DNA of 64,000 nucleotides from Bacteroidota bacterium (lineage in GTDB: Bacteria > Bacteroidota > Bacteroidia > UBA7662 > CANHCV01): NCBI GenBank assembly GCA_947459245.1, contig CANHCV010000004.1, positions 20,644 to 84,643 of the forward strand. Reading direction: 5' to 3'. The notes under the pieces are model-generated. The model was not told the origin of the DNA. It worked only from the letters and a program-made list of their open reading frames with translations, and did not search any database. Each line of letters starts with the position of its first letter. Position 1 is the first letter of the stretch. Of this stretch, positions 27,320-36,534 are shown one piece after another. Made by a program: the position numbers and the translations under genes.

Positions 27320-29923
27320 GTGGCAAAATCCCCCGGTAAAAGTGGAAAAACTCCGCTCATGGAGCAGTACGAGCAAATCAAATCCCAACACCCTGGGACC
27401 ATTTTGCTGTTTCGCGTCGGTGATTTCTACGAAACCTTTGGTGAGGACGCCATTCTCGCAGCCGATATTCTTGGGATAGTTCTAACAAAACGGGGAAACG
27501 GATCTGCCACCGAGGTTGCTTTAGCCGGCTTCCCGCACCATTCCTTGGAGGTTTATTTGCCCAAACTCGTTCGTGCGGGCCAACGCGTTGCCGTTTGCGA
27601 ACAACTCGAAGATCCCAAAGAAACCAAAACCATTGTGAAGCGCGGAGTAACAGAATTGGTTACGCCTGGAACCTCACTGTCCGATCATTTACTTCACCAC
27701 AAGAAAAATAATTACCTCGCGGCACTTTCATTCTGGGAAAACGAAATTGGATTGGCATTGGCCGATGTTTCTACCGGTGAATTCATGGTTGTTTCTGGAA
27801 AACCTTCCAGCATCGAGGCCATCATTCAATCGTACCAACCGGCAGAAATCATCTTCCCAAAATCAAAATCTGCCGAACTCGCCCAATTGCAAGCCCATCG
27901 GTATTACCACCATCCTCTCGACGATTGGGCTTTTCGAACCGATTTTACCTACGAACGTTTAACCCGACATTTTCAAACCCAATCCTTGAAAGGGTTTGGA
28001 ATTGAGGAAGATGTGGCTTCCATCATCGCTTGCGGAATTGTTCTGTATTACCTCGAAGAAACCCGGCATCCCAATTTGGCTCACCTCAAAGGGATTTCAA
28101 AAATTCATCCCCTCGATTACCTTTTCCTCGATCGTTTTTCCATTCGGAATTTGGAATTGATGGAAAACCCTCAATCGGAAGGTCGGTCCTTTGTGGAGGT
28201 TTTAGATGCAACAAAAACCCCCATGGGAGCACGAATGTTGCGGAAGTGGACCTTGTTTCCATTGAAAGATTTGGAACAAATTCGATTCCGTCATTCCATC
28301 GTTTCTTCTTTTATTCAGCATAAAAAATGGTCCAAACAGGTTTCCGAAATTCTTCAAGAAATGGGAGATTTGGAACGGCTCATTGGGAAATCGGCAACCG
28401 GAAGAATCAATCCTCGGGAATTGGTTCAATTGAAAAGATCGGTTGAATTATTGCCAAAGGTTCAAAAATGCCTTTCTGAAATCAACGGAATAGAGGTGAA
28501 AACCTTGGCAAATCAACTTACCGATCAATCAGAATTCCTGCATCATTTAAAAACCTGGTTGAACGAAGATGCTCCGGCTCAGTTGGTTAAAGGTGGAGTT
28601 ATTTCCAAAGGAATATCGGCTGAATTGGATGAACTGCGAAGTCTTTCCAATTCAGGGAAGGATTATTTGATTCAAATTCAACAAAGAGAAATCCAACAAA
28701 CGGGAATTTCTAGTTTGAAAATTAGCTTTAACAGCGTTTTTGGTTACTATTTGGAAGTAACTCATACCCATAAAGACAAAGTGCCTGAAACATGGATCAG
28801 GAAACAAACGTTGGTGAACGCAGAACGCTACGTTACCCCTGAATTGAAGGAATACGAAGAGAAAATTCTTGGGGCTCAATCGAAAATTGAAGTCTTGGAA
28901 GCACGTCTATTCCAAGAGTTGGTTCAATTCGTTAATCAGTTCATTCCTGCCTTGCAGCAAAATGCAAAAGTGATTGCTACCGCAGATGTTTTGTTGGGCT
29001 TTGCTCAGCTTTCAGTTGAAAGAAAATACATACAGCCCACTGTAGATGAGTCGTATGAATTGGAGATCAAAGGTGGGCGTCACCCGGTGATTGAACAATT
29101 TTTACCCCACGGCAAAGACTACATTCCCAATGATGTTTTTTTAGATCATGAAACCCAACAAATCATGATCATTACTGGGCCAAACATGGCAGGAAAGTCG
29201 GCCTTGCTTCGGCAAACCGCATTGATTGTGATGATGGCCCAAATGGGTTGTTTCGTTCCCGCCACTTCTGCCAAATTGGGCATTGTTGATAAGATTTTTA
29301 CCCGGGTAGGCGCAAGCGATAATCAAGCTTTCGGCGAGTCAACATTCATGGTTGAAATGAATGAAACAGCCGCTATTTTGAACAATATTTCGGCAAGAAG
29401 CTTGATCCTTCTCGATGAAATCGGAAGAGGAACCTCCACCTACGATGGAATTTCCATTGCTTGGGCCATTGCCGAATTTCTGCATCAACAACCCATTCAT
29501 CGAGCAAAAACATTGTTTGCAACCCATTACCACGAATTGAATGAAATGGAAGGGCAGTTCGAACGAATCAAAAATTACAACGTTTCCGTAAAAGAGGTGG
29601 GAAATCAAATAGTTTTTGTTCGAAAATTGCAAAGAGGTGGCTCAGAACACAGTTTCGGAATTCATGTAGCCAAATTAGCCGGTATTCCCGCCGAAGTCGT
29701 TGCGCGTTCCGAAGATATCCTTCGCGATTTAGAAAGCCATCGCAGCCAAAATGGAAAACGTACGGTTTCAAAAAAATCTTCCGAGTGGCAAATGAACCTC
29801 TTTCAAACCTCCGATCCACAGCTGGAAGAAATAAGGAAAGCCCTCGAACAAATCGACCCCAATGCCATCACACCGATGGATGCTTTGTTTACCCTGCATC
29901 AGTTGAAGCAAATCCTGAAATAG
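27320..29923 (+). CDS. mutS: DNA mismatch repair protein MutS
   Basis: GTG start; LFRVGDFYETFGEDA; TGPNMAGKSALLRQTALI; LILLDEIGRGTSTYDG. Confidence 0.96.
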   Translation: MAKSPGKSGKTPLMEQYEQIKSQHPGTILLFRVGDFYETFGEDAILAADILGIVLTKRGNGSATEVALAGFPHHSLEVYLPKLVRAGQRVAVCEQLEDPKETKTIVKRGVTELVTPGTSLSDHLLHHKKNNYLAALSFWENEIGLALADVSTGEFMVVSGKPSSIEAIIQSYQPAEIIFPKSKSAELAQLQAHRYYHHPLDDWAFRTDFTYERLTRHFQTQSLKGFGIEEDVASIIACGIVLYYLEETRHPNLAHLKGISKIHPLDYLFLDRFSIRNLELMENPQSEGRSFVEVLDATKTPMGARMLRKWTLFPLKDLEQIRFRHSIVSSFIQHKKWSKQVSEILQEMGDLERLIGKSATGRINPRELVQLKRSVELLPKVQKCLSEINGIEVKTLANQLTDQSEFLHHLKTWLNEDAPAQLVKGGVISKGISAELDELRSLSNSGKDYLIQIQQREIQQTGISSLKISFNSVFGYYLEVTHTHKDKVPETWIRKQTLVNAERYVTPELKEYEEKILGAQSKIEVLEARLFQELVQFVNQFIPALQQNAKVIATADVLLGFAQLSVERKYIQPTVDESYELEIKGGRHPVIEQFLPHGKDYIPNDVFLDHETQQIMIITGPNMAGKSALLRQTALIVMMAQMGCFVPATSAKLGIVDKIFTRVGASDNQAFGESTFMVEMNETAAILNNISARSLILLDEIGRGTSTYDGISIAWAIAEFLHQQPIHRAKTLFATHYHELNEMEGQFERIKNYNVSVKEVGNQIVFVRKLQRGGSEHSFGIHVAKLAGIPAEVVARSEDILRDLESHRSQNGKRTVSKKSSEWQMNLFQTSDPQLEEIRKALEQIDPNAITPMDALFTLHQLKQILK

Positions 29924-29926
29924 TCG

Positions 29927-29934
29927 TATATTTG
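29927..29934 (+). promoter_or_regulatory. -7 box TATATTTG
   Basis: TAnnTTTG upstream of MarR gene. Confidence 0.55.
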
Positions 29935-29953
29935 TACCTACAACAATAGGGGC

Positions 29954-30403
29954 ATGCGCATCGAAGAGGAAATCAAACAAAGTCAATTTGAAGATGCTTA
30001 CCACAAAATGGTGGTAAACGTGATGTTTACAGCCCGATTCATTGAGTTGAAGTTTGAGCGAATTTTCAAAAAACACGGTCTTACCTCGCAGCAATACAAC
30101 GTTTTGCGCATCCTTCGCGGACAATTTCCCCAGCCGATTTGCGCAGGTGATGTTCTGTCTCGCATGTTGGACCAAAGCAGCAACATCACCCGATTGATGG
30201 AAAAACTCTTGCAAAAAGGATTGGTGGAACGAAAAATCAATGAAACCAATCGGCGAATGCACGATATTTCCATCACCGAAAAAGGACTTTCCCTTTTAGA
30301 AATGATCTCACCCGATTTCAACGAACTGATGTTGGGATACCAGAATATTTCTTCCGACGAAGCTGAAAACGTAAGCGATCTTCTCGATCAATTTCGAGGA
30401 TAA
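29954..30403 (+). CDS. MarR family transcriptional regulator
   Basis: LTSQQYNVLRILRG...LDQSSNITRLMEKLLQKGLVERKINETNRRMHDISITEKG. Confidence 0.9.
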   Translation: MRIEEEIKQSQFEDAYHKMVVNVMFTARFIELKFERIFKKHGLTSQQYNVLRILRGQFPQPICAGDVLSRMLDQSSNITRLMEKLLQKGLVERKINETNRRMHDISITEKGLSLLEMISPDFNELMLGYQNISSDEAENVSDLLDQFRG

Positions 30404-30444
30404 AACATTTCTAGCTCATTTCGTGTTTCTGAAAGAAAAGAAAC

Positions 30445-31122
30445 ATGAATTATTTAGTGGTAGGTGCATCGAGCGGTATTGGATCTGAAGTTGCAAATTT
30501 TTTAGTGAATGAAGGCCATCAAGTCTTTACCGCACAACGCAGAATGGTTGAAGGATTGCCCCACATTCCTTTTGATGCAACTCAACCCAATTTCGATTTT
30601 TCTGCGTTGCCGGATGAGTTGCACGGGGTTGTTTATGCGCCGGGAACCATTTTGTTAAAACCCTTTCATCGCTTTAGCATGGAAGATTTTCAAAACGATT
30701 TTCAAGTGAATGTGTTGGGTGCCGTTCACGTTTTACAAGCTTGTTTACCCAAATTAAAGAAAGCCAACGGAGCCAATGTGGTGTTGTTTAGTTCGGTTGC
30801 AGCACAAATGGGAATGGGTTTTCATGCATCGATCGCTGCCGCAAAATCGGCCGTTGAAGGATTAACGCGTTCCTTGGCGGCAGAATGGGCTCCTGCCCAA
30901 ATCAAAGTGAACGCCATAGCTCCATCGTTAACGAATACACCTTTGGCTTCGCCCTTGTTAAGCACACCCGAAAAAATGGAGGCCTCTGCTAAACGCCATC
31001 CATTGGGTAGGGTAGGAGAGAGCGGTGATTTAGCCCAAGCCGTTCAGTTCCTTCTTCAACCGAATTTGTGGATGACCGGAACCGTTCTTCAAGTGGACGG
31101 TGGACTAGGAAATACGAAATAA
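30445..31122 (+). CDS. SDR family oxidoreductase
   Basis: YLVVGASSGIGSEVANFL; DGGLGN C-terminus. Confidence 0.88.
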   Translation: MNYLVVGASSGIGSEVANFLVNEGHQVFTAQRRMVEGLPHIPFDATQPNFDFSALPDELHGVVYAPGTILLKPFHRFSMEDFQNDFQVNVLGAVHVLQACLPKLKKANGANVVLFSSVAAQMGMGFHASIAAAKSAVEGLTRSLAAEWAPAQIKVNAIAPSLTNTPLASPLLSTPEKMEASAKRHPLGRVGESGDLAQAVQFLLQPNLWMTGTVLQVDGGLGNTK

Positions 31123-31151
31123 AAAAAGGGGTTGAAATCAGCCCCTTTTTT
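31121..31151. terminator. bidirectional intrinsic terminator between convergent genes
   Basis: AAAAAAAGGGGTTGaaatCAGCCCCTTTTTTT. Confidence 0.82.
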
Positions 31152-31160
31152 ATTATTTGT

Positions 31161-32276
31161 TTATACCGCTGGTTTCCCAAGCTGCTTTTCTAACTCTTTC
31201 GCGATTTCTTCTCCCCTTAAATTCTTGGCAATGATTTTTCCATTGGGATCCAAAAGGAAGTTTTGAGGAATGAAATTCACTCCATAAACCTTTGCAGGTT
31301 CACATCTCCAACCCTTCAAATCACTCACATGAATCCATGGTAAGTTATCTTGTTGAACGGCTTCTGCCCATGCGGCTTTATCTTCGTCCAAACTCACGCC
31401 ATAAATTTCAAAATTCTTGTCGTGGTACATGGAATAAGCCAAAACAACATTTGGATTTTCTCTTCGGCAGGGTCCGCACCAAGAAGCCCAAAAATCTACC
31501 AATACATATTTTCCACGCAAAGAACTCAACTTAATTTTTTCGCCTTTTAAGTTGGGCAATTCGATATCTGGTGCCACAGCACCCATTTCTGTTCTTTTGT
31601 AGGCATCAATCAAGTCTTTAATTTTCTTGCCATAACGGGACTTTTGAGCATCTGCTCCAAATCCGGCGTAGAATTGCTCCATTTCTTTGGGAGTGGCATC
31701 CATGAAGTTTTCATACGTAAGCAATGCTGCCACGATGGAATTTTTATTCTTCCCAATGAAACTTTTGATGTTATTCAACCGCTGGTTATTCAACGATTCT
31801 CCGATGCGAGCAATGGAATCCATCAATCCGTAATTGCTGCTTTCCTGGGCCATTTGGTAGTACATGCCCAATTCTTGCATTTGATTTTCAATTTTATAAA
31901 CCGATTCTTGGTACTGGTGATAAACATCGTGGGTAGGAGATCCTGTAACGGATAATTTCTCCAAAGAATCCAAACTTCCACTTACGTTCATAAGGCTGTT
32001 TTCTACAAATAGAGGAAAAGAAACGTCTTTTCTCAAAAACATGATTTGGAAACGAGATGGTTCGTCTACGGTTCCTTCCAAAACCACTTTTCCATCTGCA
32101 CCGGCAATAACCGTATCAATTCTAGATGAATCTGCCACCGGCAATTGAACCAAAACCGTATCACCTTCTTTGGCTCCAGTGGCCTCAATGGTCACTTCAT
32201 AACCACCTCCACCGCAAGAGGCCAATAACGCTGTTAAACCAATTCCAAAACAGCCATTTAAAATCCAATTTTTCAT
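31161..32276 (-). CDS. TlpA-like lipoprotein (DUF4369 + thioredoxin-like)
   Basis: Lipobox LASC; FWASWCGPCRRENP; GVNFIPQNFLLDPNGKI. Confidence 0.88.
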   Translation of the reverse strand: MKNWILNGCFGIGLTALLASCGGGGYEVTIEATGAKEGDTVLVQLPVADSSRIDTVIAGADGKVVLEGTVDEPSRFQIMFLRKDVSFPLFVENSLMNVSGSLDSLEKLSVTGSPTHDVYHQYQESVYKIENQMQELGMYYQMAQESSNYGLMDSIARIGESLNNQRLNNIKSFIGKNKNSIVAALLTYENFMDATPKEMEQFYAGFGADAQKSRYGKKIKDLIDAYKRTEMGAVAPDIELPNLKGEKIKLSSLRGKYVLVDFWASWCGPCRRENPNVVLAYSMYHDKNFEIYGVSLDEDKAAWAEAVQQDNLPWIHVSDLKGWRCEPAKVYGVNFIPQNFLLDPNGKIIAKNLRGEEIAKELEKQLGKPAV

Positions 32277-32278
32277 GT

Positions 32279-33022
32279 TTAAATATTTTTTGTCAAAGAT
32301 AGAATATTTTTCACCCGTTCGGAATCCGTTCTTTGGTAAGAATATTCACCACCAAAATCGGGTTTCCCCATAAAAACTCCTTCTTTTTCGAAGGTCATTT
32401 CACTTTTTTCAGACGTTCGTAGCGAAACATGAACGTGCTTGCATCCAGTTTCTTTAAGAATTTTGGCAACATTCGTTTCGTCAATTCCACTTCCCGGCAT
32501 GATTTGAATTCGATTCCCAAATGATTTTTGCAAATCGGTGAGCAAATCAATTCCATCCATCGCTTTGTTCGAACCTCCCGAACTCAAAACTCGTATAAAA
32601 CCAAGAGATGCCAGTGATTCCACGGTTTCCAATGGATCTCTGCTCATGTCCACAGCTCGGTGAAATGCCCAAGGCAAAGTTGGTCCTTCTTTCATCAATG
32701 CTTTTAAAAAAGCGATGTCCAATTCTCCATTGCTCAACAAAGCACCGGTTACCATTCCTTGAATGGGTAATTTTTTGAGGTAGAAAACATCTCGAAGCAT
32801 GCTTTCTTTTTCTTCAGATTGGAAGAGGAAATCTCCACCTCTCGGACGTAGTATGGGCCAGATTTCGATTTTTGGGATTTTCGTGCAAATTTCTACGGTT
32901 CCGATCGATGGAGTGGTTCCACCTTCTCCCAAATTATCGCAAAGTTCAACCCGTTTGGCTCCGCCTTTGGCGGCTTCTTGGGTACTTCGAAACCCATTGG
33001 AACAAATTTCTACCTCAATCAT
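32279..33022 (-). CDS. cutC: copper homeostasis protein CutC
   Basis: MIEVEICSNGFRSTQEAAKGGAKRVELCDNLGEGGTTPS; start set at 33022 (TAATG overlap). Confidence 0.92.
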   Translation of the reverse strand: MIEVEICSNGFRSTQEAAKGGAKRVELCDNLGEGGTTPSIGTVEICTKIPKIEIWPILRPRGGDFLFQSEEKESMLRDVFYLKKLPIQGMVTGALLSNGELDIAFLKALMKEGPTLPWAFHRAVDMSRDPLETVESLASLGFIRVLSSGGSNKAMDGIDLLTDLQKSFGNRIQIMPGSGIDETNVAKILKETGCKHVHVSLRTSEKSEMTFEKEGVFMGKPDFGGEYSYQRTDSERVKNILSLTKNI

Positions 33023-34005
33023 TAGTCGATGAGGTATTTGCCGGGGATCAACTCGGTTTTTTGAGCCGTTTTTACCGCATAGGAAAATCCTTTGTGAACG
33101 CAATAGGCGCCGTATTCTCCTTCTTTACTCACCGCAATAAATCCAACTTGAATGTCTTTAATTCGATGTTTTTGTCGTTTGTAAACCCGGTCAACGGCTT
33201 CTTTGCAGGCAGCTTCGGGCGATTTTCCTTGTCGCATTAATTCCACCACCAAATGACTTCCAGCGATGCGTATAACTTCTTCACCGTGGCCGGTTGCTGT
33301 AGCACCTCCCACTTCTTCGTCTACAAACAAACCGGCTCCAATGATGGGCGAGTCTCCAATTCGGCCTCTCATTTTGAAAGCCATTCCGCTCGTGGTACAG
33401 GCCCCAGCCAATTTCCCAGCTTGGTCAATGGCCAACATGCCAATGGTGTCGTGGTTTTCAATGTTGATGATGGGTTTGTACTCGCTTTTTTTCAACCACT
33501 CTTTCCACGCTTTTTCCGATTCTGGAGTAAGTAGATTTTCTTTTTTAAATCCTTGTTGAAGAGCAAATTGCAAAGCCCCATCTCCCGTAAGAATCACGTG
33601 CGGTGTTTTCTCCATCACAGCCCGAGCTACGGAAACCGGATGAACAATGTTTTCCAAGGCGAGCACGGCTCCGCAAGCTCCATCTCCACGCATCACGCAA
33701 GCATCCAAGGTAACTCTTCCTTCCCGATCGGGGAATCCACCCAAACCCACGGTCATTTCTTTCGGGTCGGCCTCTGGGATCCAAACGCCTTGTTCTACTG
33801 CCGTAAGCGCATCTCCACCGGAAGAAAGAACATTCCAAGCTCCTTCGTTAGCGCCCAACCCCATGTTCCAAGTAGAAATGACCAATGGAAAACTGTTCGA
33901 AGCGTTCCTTTTTTTCTTTTTTTCTTCTCCAAAAACGGTTGTTGAATTGGAAAGAATTCCGGCTCCAGCGAGTCCGGCTAGTTTAATAAATGATTTGCGG
34001 TTCAT
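33022..34005 (-). CDS. N4-(beta-N-acetylglucosaminyl)-L-asparaginase (Ntn hydrolase)
   Basis: Signal peptide; ENHDTIGMLAIDQAGKLAGACTTSGMAFKMRGRIGDSPIIGAGLFVD. Confidence 0.9.
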   Translation of the reverse strand: MNRKSFIKLAGLAGAGILSNSTTVFGEEKKKKRNASNSFPLVISTWNMGLGANEGAWNVLSSGGDALTAVEQGVWIPEADPKEMTVGLGGFPDREGRVTLDACVMRGDGACGAVLALENIVHPVSVARAVMEKTPHVILTGDGALQFALQQGFKKENLLTPESEKAWKEWLKKSEYKPIINIENHDTIGMLAIDQAGKLAGACTTSGMAFKMRGRIGDSPIIGAGLFVDEEVGGATATGHGEEVIRIAGSHLVVELMRQGKSPEAACKEAVDRVYKRQKHRIKDIQVGFIAVSKEGEYGAYCVHKGFSYAVKTAQKTELIPGKYLID

Positions 34006-34364
34006 GCGGTAAATTCGGTTGTGGTAGCAATTCCATGAATGGCGGGACGCAATTTACGAACGGTTACGAAAACTTGTTGAGGGGAAAGGTTGAATGGAAG
34101 TAAATAGGCGTTTTTGATGGAAAAAGCCACTTCCTCTATGGTTTTTTTAGGAATAGCCATGTGGCTTTTTGCGATCGCAGAAATGCTTTCGTAATTGATG
34201 CTAGAGGTCAATTCGTCATCAATGCTGTTGGAAATGGGTAAAGAAAGTTCAACATCTACCTCAAACCATCCACCACATTTCTGCTCTTCAGGGTAGAAAC
34301 CATGAAAGGCAAAAAAACGAAGCCCTTTGACCCTCAAGATAGATTCTCTTTTTTCCATGTTCAA
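34002..34364 (-). CDS. folB: dihydroneopterin aldolase
   Basis: GLRFFAFHGFYPEEQKCGGWFEVDVEL; SINYESI; TIEEVAFSI. Confidence 0.88.
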   Translation of the reverse strand: MNMEKRESILRVKGLRFFAFHGFYPEEQKCGGWFEVDVELSLPISNSIDDELTSSINYESISAIAKSHMAIPKKTIEEVAFSIKNAYLLPFNLSPQQVFVTVRKLRPAIHGIATTTEFTA

Positions 34365-34405
34365 AGTTCTTGATTTTTAAGAACCAAAAAGCCAATTGTG
34401 CGTTT

Positions 34406-34413
34406 TATTTTTG
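34406..34413 (+). promoter_or_regulatory. -7 box TATTTTTG
   Basis: TAnnTTTG 16 nt upstream of ATG at 34429. Confidence 0.55.
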
Positions 34414-34428
34414 CAAAAACTTTTCATT

Positions 34429-35607
34429 ATGAGAACCGATAATTTCGAAGCACCCGATTATTACTTGTTGGACGAACTGCTAACCGATGAACATAAGTTG
34501 ATTCGCGATTCTGTTCGGGCTTGGGTAAAAAAAGAACTTTCTCCCATCATTGAAGATTACGCCCAACGTGCTGAGTTTCCTCGCCACATCATCAAGGGGC
34601 TAGGAGAAATTGGTGCATTTGGACCTGCTTTACCAGCCGAATACGGTTGTGGTGGTATGGATCAAATTACCTATGGAATCATCATGCAAGAATTGGAACG
34701 CTGCGATTCCGGTATTCGTTCAACCGCATCCGTTCAAGGTTCTTTGGTAATGTATCCCATTTACAAGTACGGTTCTGAAGAACAACGCAAAAAGTATCTT
34801 CCTAAACTTGCTTCCGGTGAATGGATGGGATGTTTCGGACTTACCGAACCCGACCACGGTTCAAATCCAGGTGGAATGACCACGAACATCAAAGACATGG
34901 GCGATCATTACTTGTTGAATGGGGCCAAAATGTGGATTTCAAACGCACCTTTCGCAGATGTTGCTGTAGTTTGGGCCAAAAATGAAGAAGGACGCATCAA
35001 AGGAATCATTGTTGAGCGTGGAATGGAAGGATTTTCAACGCCCGAAACCCACAACAAATGGTCGCTTCGCGCTTCCGCTACAGGAGAATTGGTTTTCGAT
35101 AACGTAAAAGTTCCAAAGGAAAATCTTCTTCCCAACATTGAGGGATTGAAGGGGCCTTTGGGTTGCTTGGATTCTGCTCGTTACGGCATTGCGTGGGGAG
35201 TGGTTGGAGCGGCTATGGATTGTTACGATAGCGCTTTGAAATACTCTTTGCAGCGCGAACAGTTCGGAAAGCCCATTGCCTCTTTCCAATTGCAACAAAA
35301 GAAATTGGCTGAAATGGTGACCGAAATTACCAAAATGCAATTGATGGTTTGGCGCCTTGGAACCTTGAAAAACGATGACCGTGCTTCAACGGCGCAAATT
35401 TCCATGGCAAAACGCAATAACGTAGAGAAAGCCATGTGGATCGCTCGCGAAGCTCGCCAAATTCACGGCGGAATGGGAATTACCGGTGAATACCCCATCA
35501 TGCGCCACATGATGAACTTGGAATCGGTGGTTACCTACGAAGGAACGCACGACATTCACTTGTTGATTACCGGAATGGACATCACTGGAATTTCAGCTTT
35601 CCGTTAA
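34429..35607 (+). CDS. acyl-CoA dehydrogenase (glutaryl-CoA dehydrogenase-like)
   Basis: GCFGLTEPDHGSNPGGM; RYGIAWGVVGAAMDCYDSAL; QIHGGMGITGEYPIMRHMMNLESVVTYEGTHDIH. Confidence 0.9.
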   Translation: MRTDNFEAPDYYLLDELLTDEHKLIRDSVRAWVKKELSPIIEDYAQRAEFPRHIIKGLGEIGAFGPALPAEYGCGGMDQITYGIIMQELERCDSGIRSTASVQGSLVMYPIYKYGSEEQRKKYLPKLASGEWMGCFGLTEPDHGSNPGGMTTNIKDMGDHYLLNGAKMWISNAPFADVAVVWAKNEEGRIKGIIVERGMEGFSTPETHNKWSLRASATGELVFDNVKVPKENLLPNIEGLKGPLGCLDSARYGIAWGVVGAAMDCYDSALKYSLQREQFGKPIASFQLQQKKLAEMVTEITKMQLMVWRLGTLKNDDRASTAQISMAKRNNVEKAMWIAREARQIHGGMGITGEYPIMRHMMNLESVVTYEGTHDIHLLITGMDITGISAFR

Positions 35608-36464
35608 TGAAACCGATATTTTTAAAAAGAGCGAAGGGGTTATTCTTCGCTCTTTTTGTTTCCCTTTTGGGAAAAGCGCAAACCCCCATTTTTGAAATAT
35701 CCGGAAACGGATTAAGCAAACCATCGTATTTGATTGGAACCCTGCATTTAGGGTGCGAGGAATCAAAGTTGGTGCCGCCCAATTTCAGATCTTATTTGGT
35801 TAATTCGGAGGCCTTGGTTTTAGAGTTAAACCTGAAGAAGGTATCGGAACAAATCAAAATCACCACCAAAGCCATTGTGCCCAAAGAGCGTTCGTTGGAT
35901 CTGCTGATGGGAGCTCGGTATTCTGAATTTAAAAGGGAAGTTCAACAACAGTACCAGTTGGATGTTGCGGCCTTTGAACGTTTTCATCCCATGATGACGA
36001 CCTCGCTCTTGGCGGCTAAATTACTTCCGTGTTCCAAATCCAAAGGTTCAGAAACCATTTTGATGGAAGTTGCCGATTCCATAAAGATTCCAGTCATGGG
36101 TTTGGAAACAGCCTCCGAACAAGCCAACATTCTTTTTTCGATTCCCGATTCGGAGGCCGTGCAATCACTTTGGGAAATGGGAACGAACCGAAGCAAGGCC
36201 CAGCACGATTGGGATGAACTCCAACGGGTTTTCGCCCTAGGTAACATCGATTCAATCGCGAAGTTCATCGAGGAATCGGATGAAATGAAGATGGACTTGG
36301 AAAAAATGCTGTTTCAACGCAACCGGAATTGGGCGAAAACCCTTCCGGCCCTGATGAAAAAGAAGTCGGTTTTCATTGCTGTTGGGGCCGGCCATCTCGG
36401 TGGTTCTCATGGTTTAGTGGCTTTACTTCGTGAAGCGGGTTACACGGTGGTGGAAAAACAGTGA
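35607..36464 (+). CDS. TraB/GumN family protein
   Basis: KPSYLIGTLHLGCEE; MGLETASEQANIL; VFIAVGAGHLGGSHGLVALLREAGYTV. Confidence 0.88.
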   Translation: MKPIFLKRAKGLFFALFVSLLGKAQTPIFEISGNGLSKPSYLIGTLHLGCEESKLVPPNFRSYLVNSEALVLELNLKKVSEQIKITTKAIVPKERSLDLLMGARYSEFKREVQQQYQLDVAAFERFHPMMTTSLLAAKLLPCSKSKGSETILMEVADSIKIPVMGLETASEQANILFSIPDSEAVQSLWEMGTNRSKAQHDWDELQRVFALGNIDSIAKFIEESDEMKMDLEKMLFQRNRNWAKTLPALMKKKSVFIAVGAGHLGGSHGLVALLREAGYTVVEKQ

Positions 36465-36534
36465 TTTAAAGAAACCGCAAAAAGTACTATCTTGGACTTT
36501 TAAAACCAATTCGGGCCATTCAAATGACCCCTTA

